From contig JAADEN010000171.1 in NCBI GenBank assembly GCA_013153375.1, forward strand, positions 1 through 19,120: 19,120 nucleotides of DNA, read 5' to 3'. A model generated the notes under the pieces. It saw only the letters and a list, made by a program, of their open reading frames with translations, made no database searches and was not told where the DNA came from. How positions within the stretch are numbered: the first letter of the stretch is position 1; each line of letters begins with the position of its first letter. The translations under genes and the position numbers were made by a program. Of the stretch, positions 14,346 to 19,120 are shown one piece after another. Source of the DNA: Chloroflexota bacterium. GTDB lineage: Bacteria; Chloroflexota; Anaerolineae; Anaerolineales; DRMV01.

Positions 14346-15083
14346 ATGGCCCCAGAAGAACGCACGCCGCAACTCGTCGTCGAGAACCTGGAAGTGTATT
14401 ACGGCGCCATCAAGGCCCTGCACGGCATCTCGTTCCATGTCTATAAAGGCGAGATCGTGACCATCATCGGCGCCAACGGCGCGGGGAAGACTTCGACCTT
14501 GCGGGCCATCTCTCGGTTGGTCAAGGTCGGGGCGGAGACGCGCATGACCTTCGAGGGCCACGATTTGCTGGCCTATCCGCCGCACAAAGTGGTCAGCCAA
14601 CTGGGCATCAGCCATGTGCCCGAAGGTCGGCGGCTGTTCGGCAACCTGACCGTGTGGGAGAATTTGCAGTTGGCGACCTTCGCGCGCAAAGACCCGCCCG
14701 AGGTCATCAAGCGCGACTTCGAGATGGTCTTCGACCTGTTCCCCCGCCTGGCCGAGCGCCGCAACCAGCGCGCCGGCACCATGAGCGGCGGCGAGCAGCA
14801 GATGTTGGCCGTCGCGCGGGCGCTCATCACCGCCCGCCGCATGATGCTGCTCGACGAACCCTCCATGGGCCTGGCGCCCAAGTTGATGCAAGAGATGTTC
14901 GAATCCCTCAAGGAGATCAACCGCGAGGGCACCACCATCTTGCTGGTGGAGCAGAACGCGAACATGGCCCTGCGCTTCGCACAGCGCGGGTATGTGCTCG
15001 AGACCGGCAACCTGGTGCTGGAAGGCCCCAGCGAGCAGTTGTTGGCCGATCCGCGGGTCAAAGAAGCCTACCTGGGCGGTTAG
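14346..15083 (+). CDS. livF: branched-chain amino-acid ABC transporter ATP-binding protein LivF
   Basis: 245 residues. Walker A G-A-N-G-A-G-K-T at 42-49, signature M-S-G-G-E at 146-150, Walker B with D170-E171, and V-E-Q-N at 201-204, where Gln203 replaces the switch His as is normal in LivF. The start is the ATG at 14346, five bases after GAGAGG; the frame is open from a GTG at 14313 directly after the livG stop, but that start has no suitable site. It is the last gene of the operon, 33 bases after livG, and a strong terminator follows 25 bases after its stop. No livJ or livK binding-protein gene is seen on either side. Confidence 0.94.
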   Translation: MAPEERTPQLVVENLEVYYGAIKALHGISFHVYKGEIVTIIGANGAGKTSTLRAISRLVKVGAETRMTFEGHDLLAYPPHKVVSQLGISHVPEGRRLFGNLTVWENLQLATFARKDPPEVIKRDFEMVFDLFPRLAERRNQRAGTMSGGEQQMLAVARALITARRMMLLDEPSMGLAPKLMQEMFESLKEINREGTTILLVEQNANMALRFAQRGYVLETGNLVLEGPSEQLLADPRVKEAYLGG

Positions 15084-15104
15084 ACCGCGCGCGACACGCG
15101 CCAG

Positions 15105-15139
15105 AAAAAGGCGGCCCAAGGTCTTCCTGGGCCGCCTTT
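15105..15139. terminator. bidirectional intrinsic terminator between livF and gltX
   Basis: AAAGGCGGCCC-(A)-AGG pairs with CCT-GGGCCGCCTTT around a TCTT loop, giving a 14-bp stem with one bulged A. An A run on the left and T run on the right let it work for both the livHMGF transcript and the facing gltX transcript. The rest of the 125-base gap shows nothing else. Confidence 0.85.
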
Positions 15140-15208
15140 GCGCGTCGGGGATGCGATGGTTCTCGTGAAGGGCCGTTCAGGTCCCGGACCGCGGCGCCGC
15201 GCAAGGAC

Positions 15209-16735
15209 TCAGTCCCCCTGAGGCGCGGTGTCCTGCGCGGCCAGGGCCTCGAGCAGGGCCACGGCCTGGCGCATCCGGGCCAGCACTTTGTCCCGGCCCA
15301 AAACCTCCATGCTCTCGAACAGGGGCGGGCTCACCCGCTGGCCCGTGACCGCGACCCGAATCAGGCCGAAGACCTGCCGCGCGTGCAGGCCCAGTTCGTC
15401 CACCAGCGCGCGCAGGGGCGGCTCGGTGGTGGCGGCTTTCACATCGGGCAGGGCCTCGAGCACGGCCAGCGCGCGGCGGGCCACCTCCAGCGCCTGCGCG
15501 GGCGTCAGGCCCTTGGGCACCAGTTCGGCCGGGTCGGGGTGCACCTCGTCCTCGAAGAAGAAGCCCGTCAGCCGGGGCGCGTCGTCCAGGGTGGTGATGC
15601 GGGTCTGGATGAGGGGCACGATGGGCTCCAGGTCAGCCGCGGTGACCTGCGTGTAGCCAGCGCGGTGGTAGAAGGGCACCAGGCGTTGGGCCAGGTCGCG
15701 CGGGTCCAGCGCGCGCACATGCAGCCCCTGGAAGTGGTCCAGTTTCTTGAAATTGACCGCCGCGGGCGAGGGCTTGAGCCGTTCCAGGGAGAACTTCTCG
15801 ATGAGGTCCTCCAGGGTGAAGAACTCGGTGCGGTCGTCGTAACTCCAGCCCATGAGCGCGATCCAGTTGTCCACCGCTTCGGGCAGGTAGCCGAACTCCC
15901 GCAGGTCCTTGACCAGCACCGACTTGTGGTCCTTGCGGAAGATGTCCGCGTCGCGCTTGCTGATCTTGCCCTTGCCGCTGGGCTTGAGGAAGGTGGACAG
16001 GTGCACCCACACGGGCTCCTCCCAGCCGAAGGCCCGGTACAGGTGCCCGTGCAGGGGGAAGGTGCCCAGCCACTCCGCGCCCCGCAGCACATGGGTGATG
16101 CGCATCAGGTGGTCGTCCACCACCACGGCCAGGTGGTAGGTGGGCAGGCCGTCGGACTTGAGCAGGATGTAGTCGTCGATGTCCTTGTTGGCCACGGTGA
16201 TGTCGCCCCGGATGAGGTCGTGCACGGTGATGCTGCCCTCCCGGGGCGTCTTGAAGCGCACCACATGGGGCTCGCCCGCGGCCACCCGGGCCTTGGCCTC
16301 CTCGAGCGGGATGTGCCGGCAATGGCCGTCGTAGCGGGGCGGCAGTTTCTTGCGCCGCTGCTCCTCCCGCAGTTTGGCCAGGCGCTCGGGCGTGCAGAAG
16401 CAGTAGTACGCGTGCCCGCGGTCCACCAATTGCTCCGCGTACTGGCGGTACAGGGCGGCCCGTTCGGTCTGGCGATAGGGGCCGTAGGGCCCGCCCTTGT
16501 CCGGGCCCTCGTCCCACTCCAGGCCCAGCCAGCGCAGGTTCTCCATGAAGTCGGCCTCGGCCTCGGGCACGAAGCGTTTGCGGTCCGTGTCTTCGATGCG
16601 CAAGATGAACTGGCCGCCCGTCTGGCGGGCCAGGAGGAAGTTGTACAGCGCGGCCCGCGCGCCGCCGATGTGCAGGTAGCCCGTGGGCGAGGGCGCGAAA
16701 CGCACCCGAGCCGGGCGAGGTTGGGACTGACTCAT
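15209..16735 (-). CDS. gltX: glutamyl-tRNA synthetase
   Basis: A 508-residue class I synthetase that charges tRNA with glutamate. The HIGH motif appears as H-I-G-G at 22-25 within P-S-P-T-G-Y-L-H-I-G-G-A-R, and KMSKS appears as K-I-S-K-R at 257-261. A zinc site of the type C112-x-C114, Y135, C139 and H141 is intact. The anticodon-binding helical region follows. Whether it also charges tRNA-Gln (non-discriminating) cannot be told here; gatCAB is not in the window. The ATG is nine bases after a perfect AGGAGG. A TATAAT lies about 60 bases upstream, and the bidirectional terminator lies downstream. Confidence 0.96.
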   Translation of the reverse strand: MSQSQPRPARVRFAPSPTGYLHIGGARAALYNFLLARQTGGQFILRIEDTDRKRFVPEAEADFMENLRWLGLEWDEGPDKGGPYGPYRQTERAALYRQYAEQLVDRGHAYYCFCTPERLAKLREEQRRKKLPPRYDGHCRHIPLEEAKARVAAGEPHVVRFKTPREGSITVHDLIRGDITVANKDIDDYILLKSDGLPTYHLAVVVDDHLMRITHVLRGAEWLGTFPLHGHLYRAFGWEEPVWVHLSTFLKPSGKGKISKRDADIFRKDHKSVLVKDLREFGYLPEAVDNWIALMGWSYDDRTEFFTLEDLIEKFSLERLKPSPAAVNFKKLDHFQGLHVRALDPRDLAQRLVPFYHRAGYTQVTAADLEPIVPLIQTRITTLDDAPRLTGFFFEDEVHPDPAELVPKGLTPAQALEVARRALAVLEALPDVKAATTEPPLRALVDELGLHARQVFGLIRVAVTGQRVSPPLFESMEVLGRDKVLARMRQAVALLEALAAQDTAPQGD

Positions 16736-16794
16736 GGACTTCGTCCTCCTATGCTATGCGTGAAGTTCGCGCTTGGCCCGCACGGCCACGCCGC

Positions 16795-16800
16795 ATTATA
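16795..16800 (-). promoter_or_regulatory. -10 element of the gltX promoter
   Basis: On the minus strand the sequence reads GAGATTGGGTATAATGC, a perfect TATAAT that shares GAGATTGG with the tRNA-Arg promoter. Predicted start is near 16788, giving a leader of about 53 bases. No clear -35 is visible. The rest of the 97-base gap shows nothing else. Confidence 0.6.
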
Positions 16801-16832
16801 CCCAATCTCGGCGGAGCCTGACCTGCCACGGC

Positions 16833-17726
16833 TCACCACTCCGAAGTGCGCTCCAGCAGGCCGCGGGCCCGCGCCCGGCGTTCCCCCAGCCGGAACGCGA
16901 GCCACCCCACGGCCACCATGCCCAGGCTGGACAGGGCCAGGTAGCCCAGCAGGGTGGCGGTGGATGTGTCGGCCCAGGTGGGGAAGCGCGCCGCCATCTC
17001 GGGCAGCAGGGCCCGCCGCACCAGTTCCAGCCAGTAGGTCACGGGCAGGATCTTGCCCACGGGCTGCAGCCACGCGGGCAGCACCTCCAGGGGGAAGATC
17101 GCGCCGCTGAACAGATACAGCGCGCCGCCCACGGCCTCGCCCAGCACCCACAGATAGCGGGTCGCGTTCAGCGTGCCCGCGGCCAGGGTCAGGCCCATGA
17201 ACAGCAGCACCACCAGCCCCAGGACCATGCTCAGCCCGAACAGGGGCCAATCCACCGCGCCCAGGTCCAGGGGCAGGTCGAGCAGGAGCACGCCCGCCAG
17301 CAGCACCACCAGCACGCTGCGCGCCGCGAGCACGATGCTGGTCGCGCCCCGGCCCAGCAGGTAGGCCATCAGGTCCATGGGCGCCAGGGCCAGGTACTTG
17401 AGGGTGTAGTAGTGCTCCCGGTCGTCCACGATGGCCCAAGAGACATCCTGCAAGATGCTGCCCACCATCATGTAGAACGCGTTGCCCAGATAGAGGTACG
17501 CGAACAGCGGGTCGTGCCACGCGCCCTGGGTGATCACGCCGTACATGACCACCAGAATGCCCACCGTGGCCAGGGGGCGCAACAAGAGATAGGCCACCAT
17601 CCACAGGGGGTGGCCCATCCAGTTGAAGTGAATCTGCCAGCCCAGCCAGGCCGCCACCCGGAACGCGCGCCAGGTCGCGGCCCAGCCGCGCGGCGTGCTG
17701 CGGCCCGGGGCCAACGCGTCCAGCAC
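16833..17726 (-). CDS. ABC-2 type transporter permease
   Basis: 297 residues, hydrophobic, with about six membrane segments in the ABC-2 permease pattern: an amphipathic start, a helix pair around P-L-W-M-V-A-Y-L-L-L-R-P, a W-A-I-V-D-D-R-E-H-Y-Y-T-L-K cytoplasmic loop that resembles the ATPase-coupling loop, and the family's late S-G-A-I-F-P-L-E-V-L-P-A-W-L-Q motif before the last helix. A basic tail ends it. Substrates of this class include polysaccharides, lipids and drugs; none can be inferred. It starts with GTG six bases after the efp stop, using AAGGAG inside the last efp codons, so it is coupled to efp. The ATPase usually encoded next to such a permease is missing in the window. Confidence 0.85.
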   Translation of the reverse strand: MLDALAPGRSTPRGWAATWRAFRVAAWLGWQIHFNWMGHPLWMVAYLLLRPLATVGILVVMYGVITQGAWHDPLFAYLYLGNAFYMMVGSILQDVSWAIVDDREHYYTLKYLALAPMDLMAYLLGRGATSIVLAARSVLVVLLAGVLLLDLPLDLGAVDWPLFGLSMVLGLVVLLFMGLTLAAGTLNATRYLWVLGEAVGGALYLFSGAIFPLEVLPAWLQPVGKILPVTYWLELVRRALLPEMAARFPTWADTSTATLLGYLALSSLGMVAVGWLAFRLGERRARARGLLERTSEW

Positions 17727-17732
17727 CGGCGG

Positions 17733-18296
17733 CTACTCCTTCACCCGGGTCACATACGCGCCCGTGCGGGTGTCCACCCGAATCTTGTCCCCGGCCTGGA
17801 CGAAGTGCGGCACCTCCACCTTCAGGCCGGTCTCGGTGGTCACCTTCTTGGTCAGGCCCGTGGCCGTGTCGCCTTTGACCGCCACCTCGGCCTCCACCAC
17901 CTCCATGTCCACCGTGGTGGGCAGTTCGATGTCCAGGGGCCGGCCCTTCAAAAAGGTCAGTTTGACCTCCATGCCCTCCTTGAGATAATAGGCCGCCTCG
18001 CCCAGCACATCCGCGGGGATGGCGTACTGCTCGTAAGTCTCCATGTCCATGAAATAATAATCGTGGCCGTCGTTGTACAGGTACTGGGCCTGATGATGCT
18101 CCAGCCGCACCTCCTGCACCTGATTGCCCGACGGGAAAGTGCGCTCCACGATCGCGCCCGTGTTCAGATCCCGGGCCTTGACCCGGATGATGGCCTTGCC
18201 GCGGCCCGGTTTGTGGTGGTGATACTCCAGCACCCGATACACGCGGCCGTCCAGTTCGAAGGTCACGCCTTTGCGCAGTTCGGTGACATCCAGCAT
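17733..18296 (-). CDS. efp: translation elongation factor P
   Basis: 187 residues, the full three-domain length. EF-P binds between the P and E sites of the ribosome and relieves stalling at consecutive prolines. Domain I carries the tip loop H-K-P-G-R32-G-K-A; the modified residue of E. coli (Lys34) is Arg here. The central domain has the R-T-F-P-S-G-N-Q-V segment, and the C-terminal domain ends D-T-R-T-G-A-Y-V-T-R-V-K-E, the usual signature. The ATG follows AGGAGG by six bases; the frame is open far upstream, but those residues are low-complexity and not part of the family. No gene for a known modifying enzyme (epmA, earP, ymfI) lies in the window. Confidence 0.96.
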   Translation of the reverse strand: MLDVTELRKGVTFELDGRVYRVLEYHHHKPGRGKAIIRVKARDLNTGAIVERTFPSGNQVQEVRLEHHQAQYLYNDGHDYYFMDMETYEQYAIPADVLGEAAYYLKEGMEVKLTFLKGRPLDIELPTTVDMEVVEAEVAVKGDTATGLTKKVTTETGLKVEVPHFVQAGDKIRVDTRTGAYVTRVKE

Positions 18297-18406
18297 AAGG
18301 GCCTCCTGAGGGGGATGGGGGAAACCCTCCGGTGCGGGCCGGGCGGTCTCGCGGTCCGCGCGCGTCTCGTCGCGCCCGCGGCCCGGCCGTTCGCGGAGCG
18401 GGTTCC
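18297..18406. other. intergenic gap, GC-rich, no clear signal
   Basis: 110 bases between the short-chain dehydrogenase stop and the efp start, both on the minus strand. It holds scattered GC-rich inverted segments (CCGGGC with GCCCGG) but no T run and no TATAAT. The efp gene may be cotranscribed with the dehydrogenase. Confidence 0.5.
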
Positions 18407-19120
18407 TCAAAACGACAAACGCCGAAACACGAACGAAGGAATGTGTTGAATGACCAGCATCAGCCAGCGCCAGCGGGCCGGCGTGTAGATGACCTGCTTG
18501 CCCCGGCGCATGGCGCGCACGATGTCCCGGGCCACCTGCTCGGGCGCGGCCACCCAAAAGAGTTTCTTGGGCTGCGCGGCCCGCAGCATGGGCGTGTCGA
18601 TGAAGCCGGGTTTGACGGTAAGCACATGCACCCCGTGGCGGCTGAGGCGGTTGCGCAGCGACTCGAGGTAAGTGGTGAAGCCGGCCTTGGCCGCGTGATA
18701 CGCGGGCATGGCCACCCGTCCCCGGTCGCCGGCCACCGACGAGACGCCCACGATGTGCCCCTGGCCGAGCATGTGGAAGACCGTCGCGGCCTGGTTCAGC
18801 CAGGCCACCGCGGCCACCAGGTTGACCTCCAGCACTTCCCGATCCCGGGCGAAGTCGAACACCTCGGGCGGCGTGGGATGCAGCACGCCCGCGGCGTAGA
18901 TGACCGCGTCCAGGCGACCCAGATCGCGCAGCACGGCCCGATAAGTGGGCTCCACCGCGTCGTAGTCGGTCACATCGCGCGGGTAGGCGCGCGCGGTGTC
19001 GGGGCCGTGGCGTTGGTTCAGTTCGTCGGCCAGGGCCTGGAGCGTCTCCGCGCGGCGGGCCAGGAGGGCCACGCGCCAGTCTTGCGCGGCCAGTTCCCGG
19101 GCCAGGGCCTGGCCCAGCCC
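18407..19120 (-). CDS. short-chain dehydrogenase/reductase (5' end outside window)
   Basis: A Rossmann-fold SDR oxidoreductase; the frame is open to the window edge. The first visible residues, G-L-G-Q-A-L-A-R-E-L, are the end of the N-terminal T-G-x-x-x-G-x-G cofactor motif. Then follow A-L-L-A-R-R (Arg at the strand end, favouring NADPH), D-V-T (adenine contact), Y-A-A-G in place of N-N-A-G, S-S near the catalytic Ser, and the active-site Y-H-A-A-K (codons 18686-18700). After V-K-P-G-F-I-D-T-P-M comes a C-terminal extension W-L-M-L-V-I-Q-H-I-P-S-F-V-F that could contact membrane. This pattern is shared with SDRs acting on lipids or ketones; the substrate is unknown. Confidence 0.88.
   Translation of the reverse strand, partial: GLGQALARELAAQDWRVALLARRAETLQALADELNQRHGPDTARAYPRDVTDYDAVEPTYRAVLRDLGRLDAVIYAAGVLHPTPPEVFDFARDREVLEVNLVAAVAWLNQAATVFHMLGQGHIVGVSSVAGDRGRVAMPAYHAAKAGFTTYLESLRNRLSRHGVHVLTVKPGFIDTPMLRAAQPKKLFWVAAPEQVARDIVRAMRRGKQVIYTPARWRWLMLVIQHIPSFVFRRLSF

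Noticed and set aside
13455..15119. A 554-codon minus-strand open frame opposite livGF
   Set aside because: It is antisense to two ATPases with complete motifs and has no recognisable domain of its own.
18297..18557. N-terminal extension of efp by 87 residues
   Set aside because: The extension is Arg/Gly/Pro-rich, overlaps the dehydrogenase gene, and the ATG at 18296 has a perfect AGGAGG and gives the standard EF-P start.
1..19120. CRISPR arrays, insertion sequences, phage genes or defence systems
   Set aside because: No regularly spaced repeats, transposase, integrase or known defence gene was seen on either strand.

Overview
The window is a gene-dense, high-GC bacterial chromosome segment (roughly 70 % GC by eye in most genes). 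It has short intergenic gaps, strong AGGAGG-type ribosome binding sites and TATAAT-type promoters. Gene content points to a member of Chloroflexota, probably an Anaerolineae-like lineage: an SH3b-domain protein, a secreted peptidase-MA-like protein, a HEAT-repeat protein beside rseP, a long nicotinamidase-like hydrolase and a liv operon. This assignment is inferred from the general look of the proteins; there is no rRNA or other phylogenetic marker search behind it. No mobile element, CRISPR array, phage or plasmid gene was found, and no stretch over 300 bases lacks a gene.

Layout. 1-1141 (+): the AT-richer 3' end of an SH3b protein, then a class III-looking sirtuin. 1063-5702 (-): a tight five-gene run, read right to left as rseP, HEAT-repeat protein, secreted and anchored peptidase-MA-like protein with a destroyed HExxH motif, acylphosphatase and alpha/beta hydrolase. 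The last gene overlaps the end of the sirtuin gene. 5698-8741 (-): single-domain response regulator, RNase Z, tRNA-Arg(CCU) with its own promoter and terminator, and folC. 8858-9901 (+): nicotinamidase-like cysteine hydrolase, divergent from the response regulator. 9919-11085 (-): ArsR-type regulator and signal peptidase I. 11267-15083 (+): livHMGF, branched-chain amino-acid-type ABC transporter without its binding protein, closed by a bidirectional terminator. 15209-19120 (-): gltX, an ABC-2 permease without an ATPase, efp and a 5'-truncated short-chain dehydrogenase.

How genes may work together. RseP (intramembrane protease), the HEAT protein and the anchored pseudo-peptidase share one transcript and could form an envelope surveillance or scaffold unit; this is the most unusual set here. 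RNase Z sits just upstream of a tRNA gene without an encoded CCA, the type of substrate RNase Z matures. The sirtuin releases nicotinamide, which a nicotinamidase could recycle, but the two genes lie 8 kb apart. lepB and the liv operon are driven from one small palindrome in which two extended -10 elements lie back to back, so the two promoters probably exclude each other. Several other promoters in the window use the same G-GTATAAT core with no clear -35, suggesting a habitual extended -10 design.
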